From assembly GCF_004382795.1 (NCBI RefSeq), contig NZ_SMSG01000007.1, positions 151,198 to 215,197 on the forward strand: a stretch of DNA of 64,000 nucleotides, read 5' to 3'. Under the pieces are notes generated by a model. It did no database searches. It was not told the origin of the DNA and saw only the letters and a program-made list of their open reading frames with translations. Shown here in pieces: positions 41,927 through 50,280 of this stretch. Numbering within the stretch: position 1 is the first letter of the stretch; each line of letters starts with the position of its first letter. Source of the stretch: Cumulibacter soli. Its GTDB lineage: Bacteria; Actinomycetota; Actinomycetes; Mycobacteriales; Antricoccaceae. The position numbers and the translations under genes are program-made.

Positions 41927-43016
41927 TCTATGTCTGTCAAGTGGGGGTGGTCGTTGGGGTGGTTGAGTTGAGGGTGCGGTAGATCCGTCTGGCGAGGTAG
42001 CGTTTGATGCAGCGGCGGATTTCTCGGGTGGTGCGGCCCTCGGTGGTGCGTTTGTGGACGTAGGCGCGGGTCTGTCGGTCGTGGGTCATTCGTACCAGCG
42101 CGGCGGTGTGCAGTGCGTGGTTCAGGCGTCGGTCGCCGCCACGGTTGAGCCGGTGGCGGATCGTGTTGCCTGAGGATGCAGGGATCGGGTTCACTCCCGC
42201 GAGAGAGGCGTAGGCGGCCTCGGAGCGGATCCTGCCGTGATGTGACCAGGCCGTTAGGCAGATCGCTGCGGTGATGGGGCCGATACCGGTTTCTTCTAAC
42301 AGCGGGGCGGCCTCGCTGATTTCGACCAGTGCTCTGACGCGAGCGTGATTTGTCGTGAGGTCGGTGTTGAGGGTGATGATCCGTTCCGCGAGACGCCTGG
42401 CTTCGCTGCGAGCGGTCGCTGTGGCGAGGGGCTCCTCGCGGGTGCGCCAGCGTGAGACGTTCTTGATCTGGCTGGCGCTTAGCGACGTGCGGGCGTCGAT
42501 GCCGAGTTCGTGGATGCGCAGCAGGGCGGTCAGCGCGTTGATCGCGCGGGTGCGTTCAGCGGACATCGACTCTCGTGCTGAGACCAGTACTTGTAACGAA
42601 GCGCGTACTCCCTGGTGTAGTCGGGGCCTGCGCAGTTGGTACTCCTTGAGGCCGAGAACGGCCGCAGCGATCCGGTGCGCGTCCAGGGTGTCGCTTTTGC
42701 CGACGCCATGGCGGTTACCGGTATCCATCCGCGCTGCTTCGGCCAGTGAGTGCCCGCGAGCAGCCAGGGTGGCGGCGAGGATGGCGCCGTAGGTTGCGGC
42801 GCCTTCGATCACCCAGAGCGTGGCGTTGTCCTTGCCGGTGCGCTGGGCCGCCCAGGCGATCGCGCGGTTGATGCCCGCGCTGTTCGTCGGGAACTCGCCG
42901 GTGTCGAGAACCTCTCCGGTGGCCGCACGCAGGAGGGCGTAGACATGGTTACGAGCGTGCGTATCGACGCCGATGACAAACGGATGCGTGTGGAGCCTGT
43001 CAAGTTGTCTGTGTAA
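41927..43016 (-). mobile_element. IS110-family element with transposase
   Basis: The transposase frame (stop at 41937) has the DEDD catalytic set: Asp in FVIGVDTHARNHVYALL, Glu in LWVIEGAATYGA, and Asp residues in GKSDTLDAHRIAAAVLG. The Tnp_2 domain follows: ISEAAPLLEETGIGPITAA, then SLAGVNPIPASSGN. The frame extends upstream to at least 42980 although no ATG, GTG or TTG lies before the first catalytic Asp; the first canonical start (GTG 42812) would remove it. So this copy may lack its start codon. TGTCTGTCAAG near 41933 and CTGTCAAGTTGTCTGTG near 43000 mark the ends. Confidence 0.8.
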
Positions 43017-43035
43017 GTGGCGGTCGGCTTGGTGT

Positions 43036-43272
43036 TTATAGGTAGGGGTTGATTCGGTCTGGGTAGGCGATGGCGAGTTGGGCGAGGGCTTGTTTCCAGT
43101 TGGTCGTGACGCGGCCTTCGATCAGTGTCGGGTTCGAGCCTCGCTGGTTGGCTGGTTTGCCACGGTCTTTGGCGCGTTCACGGGCGCGTTTGTCTTCGAT
43201 GTTGCAGATCGCTAGCCATAGCAGCTTCACCACGGCGACATCGTTCGGGAAATGTCCGCGGTTTTTGATGAT
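43036..43272 (-). mobile_element. IS256-family transposase C-terminal fragment
   Basis: The frame reads IKNRGHFPNDVAVVKLLWLA, then ICNIEDKRARERAKDRGKP and LAQLAIAYPDRINPYL, the typical end of mutator-type IS256 transposases; about 80 of some 400 residues remain. It starts abruptly at about 43272 where the coupling-protein sequence begins, so it interrupts that gene. Confidence 0.85.
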
Positions 43273-43937
43273 CGTTCGACCCCGAAGCATTCATCCGTGA
43301 TCGTGGCACCCTCTACCTCCTCGCCACCGGTGCGGGGGCCGGCGCATCCGCTGCGTTGGTGGCGGCGTTCGTGGAAGACCTCGTCGAAACCGCGAGACGT
43401 GTCGCCGCACGCTCACCCGGAGCCAGGCTCGACCCACCCCTGTTGTTGGCGCTCGATGAAATCGGGAACCTCGCACCTTTGCCGTCACTGCCGACGCTGA
43501 TGGCTGAGGGTGGGGGTACGGGGATCACGACGATGCCGGTGTTGCAGTCGCTCGCGCAGGCTCGGGATAAGTGGAGCGAGAATCAGGCCGGCGCGATCTG
43601 GGATGCCTCGATCGTGAAGATCATCCTCGGCGGCGCCTCCAACTCGAAAGACCTCCAAGACCTCTCCACCCTTATCGGGGAACGTGACGAGTTCACCGAT
43701 TCGGTGACTCTCGGAGACCACGGCACCCGCTCGAACCAGCGCTCGATCCGGCGGGTGCCGATCCTCCCACCCGACCGGATCAGAACCCTTCCGTTCGGCA
43801 CCGGCGTCACCCTGCTGCGTGCCGCGCCACCGATCGTCACCGACCTGCGCGCCTGGCCGAACCGGACGGATGCCGGGCAGTTGAAGACCGACCGGACCGA
43901 ACTCGAAACCCTCTTGCAAGGCCCTGCCGAGGCCTGA
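43273..43937 (+). pseudogene. TraG/VirD4-type coupling protein, C-terminal part
   Basis: About 220 residues of the ATPase that links relaxosome and secretion channel in conjugation. Reading starts in frame at DPEAFIRDRGTLYLLATG (43276) directly after the IS256 piece, without a start codon; the first internal start is GTG 43356. Walker B-like LLLALDEIGNLAPLPSLPTL and GGGTGITTMPVLQSLAQAR are typical of actinobacterial TraG proteins, and the C-terminal RVPILPPDRIRTLPFG is intact. The nucleotide-binding Walker A half is lost. Confidence 0.85.
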
Positions 43938-44018
43938 TCGCCGCCATGTTGCGGCCGCGCACCTGATCTTCACGGTCGGCCCCGAGAGGTGGGGTCGCGT
44001 GAGTGAGGAGGCAGGCTG

Positions 44019-44480
44019 ATGGCTATTCAGACTCAGGATTCGTTTTCGGGGTTCGTGGCCTCGGAGCCGCAGTTCAGCAGGACCGAGCACGGGGATGCGC
44101 GGTTGTTCATGAAGGTCGGCAAGGAGCACTACCGGCCGGAAGAGGACGGGTCGTTCACCCAGTTGGAGACCACGTTCCACAACCTGGTCTCGTTCAAGGC
44201 CGCCGCCGAACAGGGCTATCAGCGGCTGGCGAAGGGCGACAAGATCGTCGCCGAGGGCTACGTCCGCGAATACGAGTACGAGCGGGAAGGCCAGAAGGTC
44301 GAGGGTGAGGAGTTCGTCGCTCGCAGGCTCGGGCACGACATGGCCCGCACCCGCTACGACGTGAACCGGTCACCTCGACGCGACGCCGTCGAACAGGAAG
44401 CCCCGAGCCGTGCTGCTACCGCGTTCGACGCTCCGCAACGAACTCAGGCGGCCCCGTCGGCGAGCGGGATCGGCCTGTGA
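44019..44480 (+). CDS. single-stranded DNA-binding protein (element-encoded)
   Basis: A 153-residue SSB-like protein. The OB-fold fills residues 5-105 (DSFSGFVASEPQFSRTEHGD, RLFMKVGKEHYRPEEDGSFT, FHNLVSFKAAAEQGYQRLAK, GDKIVAEGYVREYEYEREG), followed by a disordered Ala/Gln tail. ATG 44019 follows GAGGAGGCAGGCTG. It lies between the coupling-protein remnant and the DUF4913 gene, a frequent order in Micrococcales-type elements, where it may protect single strands during transfer. The tail lacks the acidic tip of housekeeping SSB. Confidence 0.85.
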   Translation: MAIQTQDSFSGFVASEPQFSRTEHGDARLFMKVGKEHYRPEEDGSFTQLETTFHNLVSFKAAAEQGYQRLAKGDKIVAEGYVREYEYEREGQKVEGEEFVARRLGHDMARTRYDVNRSPRRDAVEQEAPSRAATAFDAPQRTQAAPSASGIGL

Positions 44481-45094
44481 TGAGCACCCGCGATCAAACC
44501 CCATCCGACGACATCCCTGCTGAGGATGCTCAGGTGGGTGAGGTGCCCCCGGATGATGAGCCCACCCATGAGGAGGAGTCTCGCCCCCGACAGGAACACG
44601 CTTCGGGGCCGCCGCATCCGGTGAACTGGAACCTGCTGCTCTCGCATGATCTGGAAGTCGAGTGGCTGGAACTGAACCGGTGGGTGAACTGGCTCCGCCA
44701 CACCTACGGGCTCCCGGCCTCGGTGATCCCACCGTTCTGGCACCATCACCCCGAGCTGTTGTGGGAACTGTCGGCGCTGCACCTGCACTGGCTGTGCGCC
44801 TACGACCCCGAGCAAGACGGCTCCGCACCCCTGGGATGGCACCGCGATTTCGCTGACGCCCGCCAGCGCCTGAGGGATTGGGTCGCCGCCTCCGGCACAC
44901 GGCTGGATCGTGACCGGCCGACCCGGCAGACGATCTGGCCCGGCGAGAAACCCGCCCCACCGGTCGAGGACGTAGCGATTTCGCACCGGGAGAAGGAGTT
45001 CGTCGCTTTCGTGCTCGCCGAGGTCGCCACACGGGAAGCATCCGAGGACGAGTTCTACGCGAGCATCGACGAAGAGACAGGAGAAGTCCGATGA
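44480..45094 (+). CDS. DUF4913 domain protein
   Basis: A 204-residue protein overlapping the SSB stop (TGATG). Residues 1-45 are acidic and disordered; about 48-165 match DUF4913 (WLELNRWVNWLRHTYGLP, LLWELSALHLHWLCAYDP, GSAPLGWHRDFADARQRLRD). The family is found almost only on actinobacterial plasmids and integrative elements next to SSB and coupling-protein genes; its function is unknown. It ends in an ATGA overlap with the next small gene. Confidence 0.85.
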   Translation: MSTRDQTPSDDIPAEDAQVGEVPPDDEPTHEEESRPRQEHASGPPHPVNWNLLLSHDLEVEWLELNRWVNWLRHTYGLPASVIPPFWHHHPELLWELSALHLHWLCAYDPEQDGSAPLGWHRDFADARQRLRDWVAASGTRLDRDRPTRQTIWPGEKPAPPVEDVAISHREKEFVAFVLAEVATREASEDEFYASIDEETGEVR

Positions 45095-45294
45095 GCCGCA
45101 CCAAGCCAGATGATCGCCTCCCGGCCCGGATGCGTGACCACGACCTGGAGGCCGAGCTGCGCGAGTCGCCCGACCTGCACAAGCTCGCCCAAGTGTTCAT
45201 CGGCCTGGCCATGAACCGAGCACGAGAAGACCACACACCTGCCGCCTGTCAGGGGCGCGAGGTAGAACCAGAACCGCAAGACGCCGACGACTGA
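45091..45294 (+). CDS. small element protein (67 aa)
   Basis: A 67-residue charged protein (DHDLEAELRESPDLHKLAQV, FIGLAMNRAREDH) with a likely amphipathic helix in the middle. Its ATG overlaps the DUF4913 stop by four bases, so it is translated with it. The position between DUF4913 and the recombinase is typical for accessory genes of this element type. Function unknown. Confidence 0.7.
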   Translation: MSRTKPDDRLPARMRDHDLEAELRESPDLHKLAQVFIGLAMNRAREDHTPAACQGREVEPEPQDADD

Positions 45295-45453
45295 ACCCCA
45301 GGGCTCAGTCGTGGTGCGCAGTCATGTTTGGCCTTCGTGGCTTACCCGGCACCCTGTGTCGGGTCGTGTTTCCGTTTATGAGTCGCACCGCACCCGCAGG
45401 CACCCGCCTGCTCGTGCTGGCCCCGCATCTATCGGGGATAGGAAACACGACCC

Positions 45454-47541
45454 ATGACCATCACTGCACCCACACGCCCCCAAGACCCAGCGGCAACGGC
45501 CAGCCCGGACGCTCTCACCGGACAGTCGCCGACCGACACCGACTGGGAACGGATCGGTGAGACCACCACTCTCGCCGTGTCCTACCTGCGCGTCTCGACC
45601 AAGGAACAGGCCGAACGCGGCGGACGCGACGAAGGCTTCTCCATCCCCGCCCAGCGCGAAGCGAACCTCCGCAAAGCAAGAGACCTGCGCGCCGTCGTCG
45701 TCGAAGAGTTCGTCGACGCTGGGGCGTCGGCGAAGTCCGCGGACCGGCCCGAGCTGATGCGGATGATCGAGTACGTCAAGAAGAACCATGTGGCCTACTG
45801 CATCGTCCACAAGATCGACCGCCTCGCCCGCAACCGTGCCGACGACGTCGCGATCCACCTCGCGCTCAAAGACGCCGGCGTGATCCTGGTGTCGGCGACA
45901 GAGAACATCGACGAGACGCCGTCGGGGATGCTGGTGCACGGCATCATGTCCACGATCGCCGAGTTCTACAGCCGCAACCTCGCCAACGAGGTCTCCAAGG
46001 GCATGACGGAGAAGGCGATCACCGGCGGCACCAACGGCAAAGCCCCCATCGGCTACCTCAACGTCACCAAACGCGACGAACTCGGCCGCGAGATCCGCAC
46101 CGTCGAGATCGACCCCGCCCGCGCACCGCTGGTGCGGTGGGCGTTCGAGGCCTACGCCACCGGGAACTACTCGACCATCACCCTCCACGATGCCCTCATC
46201 GACCGGGGCCTGATGAGCGTCCCGACGCCGAAACGCCCCTCGAAGCCGCCCGTGCTGTCCTCGATCCAGAAGATGCTGTCCAACCCGTACTACAAGGGCA
46301 CCGTCTCATTCCGGGGCGCCAGCTACGACGGCATGCACGAACCCCTAGTACCCACCGAGGTCTGGTACCGCGTGCAAGCCGTGCTCACCGCGAAGCAGAC
46401 CTCCGGGGAGAAGACCCAAGCCCACGACCACTACCTCAAAGGCACCCTCTACTGCGGACAGTGCGACTCCCGGCTCATCCTCACCCACGCCAAGAGTCGC
46501 CGCGGGATCATCTACCCCTACTTCATCTGCTCGGGCCGGCACGCCAAACGCACCACCTGCGAACGCAAGTCCATCTTCGTACCCGACATCGAAGCCGCCG
46601 TGGAGGACTACTACCGGCAAATCGAGATCCCCGAGCACATTGTCACCGCGCTGCGCACCTTCATCACCGAGGAGTTCGACCGGCTCCACGCGACCGCGAA
46701 ACAGGAACGCCAGGCGCACACGATGGAACGCAACACGCTCCGGAACGAGCGAGGGAAGCTGCTACAAGCCCACTACGCCGGAGCGATCCCCATCGACCTC
46801 CTCAAGACCGAGCAAGACCGCATCGCTCGTCGGCTCGCCTGGCTCGACGCGCAGATCGAAGCATCCTCCAACGAGTACGAGCAAGCCAAAGCCCACCTCG
46901 ATGACTGCCTCGCGTTGGCGGGCGACTGCCACAAGCTCTACATGAGCCTGGACGAGTCACTGCGCCGGATCGCCAACCAGGCCTTCTTCGAGAAACTGTG
47001 GGTCAAGCCCGATGCCGACACCATCGACGGCGAACCAGGCCAGCCCTTCAACGTGCTGTTCAACCCCGACATCCATACTCTCGCCCTCGACCGAACCCGG
47101 CCGAGGAGCGAAAGGAGGACTCAAACCGGGAACGTCGCCGGTTTGAACAACGAACTACTGGTGGAGCTAAGGGGATTCGAACCCCTGACCTTCTCATTGC
47201 GAACGAGACGCGCTACCAACTGCGCCATAGCCCCTTGCGACGTACAAAGATACCACCGGCGCCAAAGGAGTGAACAGCAGGGAGCGATGTCGCCTGCACC
47301 ACTGCCCATACCGCTCACGTCACGACAGAAACTGCCTAGCGGACGCCCAAATCGAATGTTCCGCGGGGTCGTGAGTAACGATAATCGGTCCAGAGCGTTA
47401 CCCACTCCCCCGCAGATTCGGGCCGGACAGGAATCGGGCCGGAAACCCCAGCGACCGGGACAGCCGCGTCAAACTGGCGTAAGCCACCAACTGGGAAGGG
47501 CTTTACGACTGAGGCAACCCTCGCGGAAGATACCCGTATGA
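45454..47541 (+). CDS. large serine recombinase (element integrase), frame reading into tRNA-Ala
   Basis: A large serine recombinase. The resolvase domain (about 40-200) has the catalytic Ser 48 in YLRVSTKEQ, IVHKIDRLARNRADD and GIMSTIAEFYSRNLANEV. The recombinase domain follows (about 205-320), then a zinc ribbon (LYCGQCDSRLIL to TTCERKS, about 332-370) and a coiled coil (about 400-480). ATG 45454 follows AGGAA. The frame is open for 695 codons, but from about residue 569 it is antisense to tRNA-Ala and then chromosomal (LVELRGFEPLTFSLRTRRA is the reverse of a tRNA). The element-encoded protein therefore probably has about 565 own residues; its tail changes on integration. Confidence 0.88.
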   Translation: MTITAPTRPQDPAATASPDALTGQSPTDTDWERIGETTTLAVSYLRVSTKEQAERGGRDEGFSIPAQREANLRKARDLRAVVVEEFVDAGASAKSADRPELMRMIEYVKKNHVAYCIVHKIDRLARNRADDVAIHLALKDAGVILVSATENIDETPSGMLVHGIMSTIAEFYSRNLANEVSKGMTEKAITGGTNGKAPIGYLNVTKRDELGREIRTVEIDPARAPLVRWAFEAYATGNYSTITLHDALIDRGLMSVPTPKRPSKPPVLSSIQKMLSNPYYKGTVSFRGASYDGMHEPLVPTEVWYRVQAVLTAKQTSGEKTQAHDHYLKGTLYCGQCDSRLILTHAKSRRGIIYPYFICSGRHAKRTTCERKSIFVPDIEAAVEDYYRQIEIPEHIVTALRTFITEEFDRLHATAKQERQAHTMERNTLRNERGKLLQAHYAGAIPIDLLKTEQDRIARRLAWLDAQIEASSNEYEQAKAHLDDCLALAGDCHKLYMSLDESLRRIANQAFFEKLWVKPDADTIDGEPGQPFNVLFNPDIHTLALDRTRPRSERRTQTGNVAGLNNELLVELRGFEPLTFSLRTRRATNCAIAPCDVQRYHRRQRSEQQGAMSPAPLPIPLTSRQKLPSGRPNRMFRGVVSNDNRSRALPTPPQIRAGQESGRKPQRPGQPRQTGVSHQLGRALRLRQPSRKIPV
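47162..47234 (-). tRNA. tRNA-Ala (anticodon CGC)
   Basis: The minus strand folds into a full cloverleaf. The acceptor is GGGGCTA/TAGCTCC with the G3-U70 pair diagnostic for alanine. The D arm is GCGC/GCGC, the anticodon arm TCTCG-TTCGCAA-TGAGA with CGC at 34-36, and the T arm AGGGG-TTCGAAT-CCCCT. The discriminator A is followed by encoded CCA down to 47159. It reads codon GCG. The 3' end abuts the serine-recombinase element, so the gene end is the likely attachment site and has been kept functional. Confidence 0.93.
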
Positions 47542-48179
47542 GTGAGTTCGATCCGCAGCACATGATCGACCACCTCGTCTACGGGACCGTGGATCTTCAG
47601 CGGGCGGTCACTACGATCGCCGAGCAGATCGGCGTCACCCCTGACGATGGCGGTCGGCACATCGGCCTGGGAACTCGCAATTACCTCCTTGGGCTCTCCG
47701 ACACCAGTTACCTTGAAATCATCGCGCTCGATCCCGACAACCCGCCCGCAGAAGGCCACCAGGATCCATTCGGCCTCGCCCACCTCACCGAAAACAGGCT
47801 CATCACCTGGGCGGTCCATCCCCGAGACATCGACCATGCCCTCATCGCGAGCCGGCGGCACGGCGTCGACCACGGCAAACTCCACCCGATGTCGCGCGTC
47901 GATTCAGCCGGTAACGATCTGCACTGGACGCTCGCGATCGGCTCCCCGCTGCCATTCCACGGGCTCGCGCCGTTCCTGATCGACTGGGCCGAAACGCCGC
48001 ACCCGGCCGCTTCCGGTATCCCCCGGGCCACCCTCGATGGCATCCAGGTCATCTCGCCCGAGCCCGCCAAGATTTCCGCGCTACTGCGCGACATGAAGTT
48101 GCCGATCGACGCCGAAGAAGGCGACGAACCAGCACTGCACGCCACAATCACCGGCCCGAAAGGAACCATCACCCTATGA
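47538..48179 (+). CDS. glyoxalase-like (VOC superfamily) protein
   Basis: A 213-residue protein with the glyoxalase_3-like pattern: IDHLVYGTVDLQRAVTTIAE at the start (metal-type His 11), GTRNYLLGLSDTSYLEIIAL, then HLTENRLITWAVHPRDIDHA and GLAPFLIDWAE. Such proteins are common beside acyl-CoA enzymes. It overlaps the enoyl-CoA hydratase start (48176-48179). The start ATG 47538 has a weak ribosome site. The 47276-47537 stretch holds only the chromosomal side of the tRNA junction and a GTAACG/CGTTAC repeat. Confidence 0.82.
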   Translation: MSEFDPQHMIDHLVYGTVDLQRAVTTIAEQIGVTPDDGGRHIGLGTRNYLLGLSDTSYLEIIALDPDNPPAEGHQDPFGLAHLTENRLITWAVHPRDIDHALIASRRHGVDHGKLHPMSRVDSAGNDLHWTLAIGSPLPFHGLAPFLIDWAETPHPAASGIPRATLDGIQVISPEPAKISALLRDMKLPIDAEEGDEPALHATITGPKGTITL

Positions 48180-48976
48180 GCACAATCCTCGCCGAGACCC
48201 CCAAGCCCGGCGTACGCCTCCTGCGTCTCAACCGCCCTGACCGACTCAACACGATGACGCATGAGTTGCTCACCGAACTGCACGCCGCGCTCGATGACGC
48301 GAACGCCGATCAGGACGTCCGCGTCGTCATCCTCACCGGCGAGGGCCGCGCTTTCTGCGCCGGCCTCGACCTATTGGGGTACGGCGATCCGTACAAGGAG
48401 GACTGGGGTCCCGCTCGCGGCGGTCTGGCCACCCAGCGAGAGATCGCGTCCTGCGCTGAAAAGATCCGCGACCTGTCCAAGCCGGTCATCGCCGCCGTTA
48501 ACGGTGCCGCTGCCGGCGGTGGCCTTGCACTAGTGCTCGCCAGCGACATCCGCGTCGCGGTACCGGAGGCCGTCTTCCGGGTGGCCTTCATCAAGGCCGG
48601 CTTCTCCGCCTGCGATATCGGTACTTCGTGGCTGCTGCCGCGCATCGTCGGCGCCGGTCACGCGCACGACCTGATGCTCACCGGCCGCCGCTTCAGCGCA
48701 GACGAGGCCTACCGGATGGGAATGCTCGCCGAGGTCGTCGAGCCCGAGGACCTGATGGCCGCGGTCTACGCGAAGGCCGACGAGATCATGAGCAACCCGC
48801 CGTTCTCCGTCGAACTGACCAAGCAGGGCATGTGGGTCTCCTTGGAGATTCCGTCGTTCCACGCGGCGGTCGAGTTCGAGAATCGTCAGCAGATCCTCTC
48901 CTCGATGACTGAGGACCGCAACGAGGCCGCAGCCGCGTTCCTGGAGAAGCGCGATCCGGTGTACAAGAACCGTTAG
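48176..48976 (+). CDS. enoyl-CoA hydratase/isomerase family protein
   Basis: A 266-residue crotonase. The CoA-binding and oxyanion motifs are GRAFCAGLDLLGYG and AVNGAAAGGGLALVLASDIRVA. At the second catalytic position GFSACDIGTSWLLPRIVG shows Asp where Glu is usual, as in several isomerases. Reaction not certain: hydratase or double-bond isomerase. ATGA overlap with the VOC gene means joint translation. Confidence 0.9.
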   Translation: MSTILAETPKPGVRLLRLNRPDRLNTMTHELLTELHAALDDANADQDVRVVILTGEGRAFCAGLDLLGYGDPYKEDWGPARGGLATQREIASCAEKIRDLSKPVIAAVNGAAAGGGLALVLASDIRVAVPEAVFRVAFIKAGFSACDIGTSWLLPRIVGAGHAHDLMLTGRRFSADEAYRMGMLAEVVEPEDLMAAVYAKADEIMSNPPFSVELTKQGMWVSLEIPSFHAAVEFENRQQILSSMTEDRNEAAAAFLEKRDPVYKNR

Positions 48977-48988
48977 CGCACCCGACAT

Positions 48989-49030
48989 GGTGGCGAGTTT
49001 GGCCGTATATTCGCGGCCAAACTCGCCACC
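48989..49030 (+). terminator. terminator after the enoyl-CoA hydratase gene
   Basis: GGTGGCGAGTTTGGCC (48989-49004) and GGCCAAACTCGCCACC (49015-49030) form a perfect 16-bp stem with loop GTATATTCGC, 12 bp after the stop codon. GTCATTTCG follows. Confidence 0.85.
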
Positions 49031-49120
49031 GTCATTTCGCGGCAGAATGTCCCTGTCACGCGACGCACTCGATCCGACGCACGCCCGATGCACGCAGCCA
49101 GATGCACGCAAGGAGACACG

Positions 49121-50116
49121 ATGAGCAACGTCGAGACCAGTCCGGTCGAATTGAACTGCGGGCCAGGCGGCGGATCTGCGCAGTGGCAGATTCTCGCCGG
49201 ACGGGAGGTACCACTCGGCGGTCCCCGAGCGATGGCGGTGCGTCGCACCCTTCCGCATCGAGAGCGCTCGTTCATCGGCGCGTGGTGCTTTGTCGATCAC
49301 TATGGTCCCGACGACGTCGCCGCCACCGGCGGTATGGACGTCGCACCGCACCCCCACATTGGCCTGCAGACGGTCTCTTGGTTATTTGAGGGCGAGATCG
49401 AGCACCGCGACAGCGGCGGCGTACACGGGTTGGTTCGGCCCGGCGAGGTCAACCTGATGACCGGCGGAGCCGGTATCTGCCACTCGGAAGTGTCTACGCC
49501 CGAGACGAGGGTGCTGCACGGCGCCCAACTTTGGGTCGCGCTTCCCTTCCAAAGTCGCGATGCACCGCGCAACTTCGCGCACTTCGCACCCGAGCCCATC
49601 GCGCTGACGACCAGCAGCGGCGCCGCGCGGGCCCTCGTTTTCCTGGGTGATCTGGCCGGTACCTCCTCGCCGGTATCGACCTATACACCCCTGCTAGGCG
49701 CTCAGCTTGACCTCGAACCGGGCACCAGTCTGACGCTGGATATCCGCACCGACTTCGAACATGCAGTCCTGCTCGACACCGGATCGCTCACGCTCGACGA
49801 CATCGATTTGGCACCGGCGGATCTCGCGTGCCACGACGCCGGCCAGGACCGAATCATGCTGACTGCCGGCGTCGACGGCGCTCGCCTGCTGCTGCTCGGC
49901 GGTACGCCGTTCGAAGAGGAAATCGTGATGTGGTGGAACTTCGTCGCCCGCTCGCACGAGGAGATCGCGCAGGCACGCCAGGAGTGGGAGCAGCACAGCG
50001 ACCGGTTCGGCGCGGTTGAGGGGTACGTCGCTCGCGAGGACGAACTCGACCGCCTCCCCGCGCCCGCGCTGCCCGGCGGACGCCTGCGCCCCCGTGGTCG
50101 CCTCGGCCGCACCTGA
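49121..50116 (+). CDS. pirin family protein
   Basis: A 331-residue double-cupin protein. The N-terminal cupin has the metal-binding residues in APHPHIGLQTVSWLFEGEI and TGGAGICHSEVSTPE; a C-terminal pirin domain follows (about 170-275, with GTPFEEEIVMWWNFVARS). Bacterial pirins act as quercetinase-like dioxygenases or redox-responsive partners; the role here is open. ATG 49121 has AAGGAG 5 nt upstream. A short direct repeat GATGCACGCA precedes it. Confidence 0.9.
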   Translation: MSNVETSPVELNCGPGGGSAQWQILAGREVPLGGPRAMAVRRTLPHRERSFIGAWCFVDHYGPDDVAATGGMDVAPHPHIGLQTVSWLFEGEIEHRDSGGVHGLVRPGEVNLMTGGAGICHSEVSTPETRVLHGAQLWVALPFQSRDAPRNFAHFAPEPIALTTSSGAARALVFLGDLAGTSSPVSTYTPLLGAQLDLEPGTSLTLDIRTDFEHAVLLDTGSLTLDDIDLAPADLACHDAGQDRIMLTAGVDGARLLLLGGTPFEEEIVMWWNFVARSHEEIAQARQEWEQHSDRFGAVEGYVAREDELDRLPAPALPGGRLRPRGRLGRT

Positions 50117-50200
50117 TGCGGACTTAGGAGGCAATCGACGCTTCCGCTAGGTGCCGCCGATCGCACGTAACCTGCGCTGCCCGATGCCGCGATCGAGGCT

Positions 50201-50224
50201 CAGGCGTTCCCGCGGGAACGCCTG
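50201..50224. repeat. 24-bp perfect palindrome (copy 1)
   Basis: CAGGCGTTCCCG followed by its exact complement CGGGAACGCCTG, between the pirin and DUF222 genes. Its central 20 bp (GGCGTTCCCGCGGGAACGCC) recur inside the DUF222 gene at 51065-51084. Confidence 0.8.
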
Positions 50225-50280
50225 CAGCGCCGAGCGTGGAGGGTGTCGACTAAGAATTCACCCGCGACCCAAGCGGACAT

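Larger units (their letters stand above)
29286..47161. mobile_element. decayed integrative conjugative/mobilizable element
   Basis: The interval holds a MobF relaxase, a TraG/VirD4-type coupling-protein remnant, SSB, DUF4913, a small accessory protein and a large serine recombinase, with IS30, ISL3, IS110 and IS256 copies or pieces, and about nine metabolic or regulatory cargo genes, several broken. The right end is set at the 3' end of tRNA-Ala, through which the recombinase frame continues. The left end is not identified; 29286 is only the outer edge of the IS30 copy. The coupling protein and relaxase are truncated and no other transfer-channel genes are seen, so the element is probably immobile unless helped. 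Confidence 0.75.

Noticed and set aside
47160..47273. Peptides such as RGFEPLTFSLRTRRATNCAIAP and GIRTPDLLIANETRYQLRHSP as protein C-termini
   Set aside because: They are the reverse translation of the tRNA-Ala gene, a well-known false coding signal; only the tRNA is a feature here.
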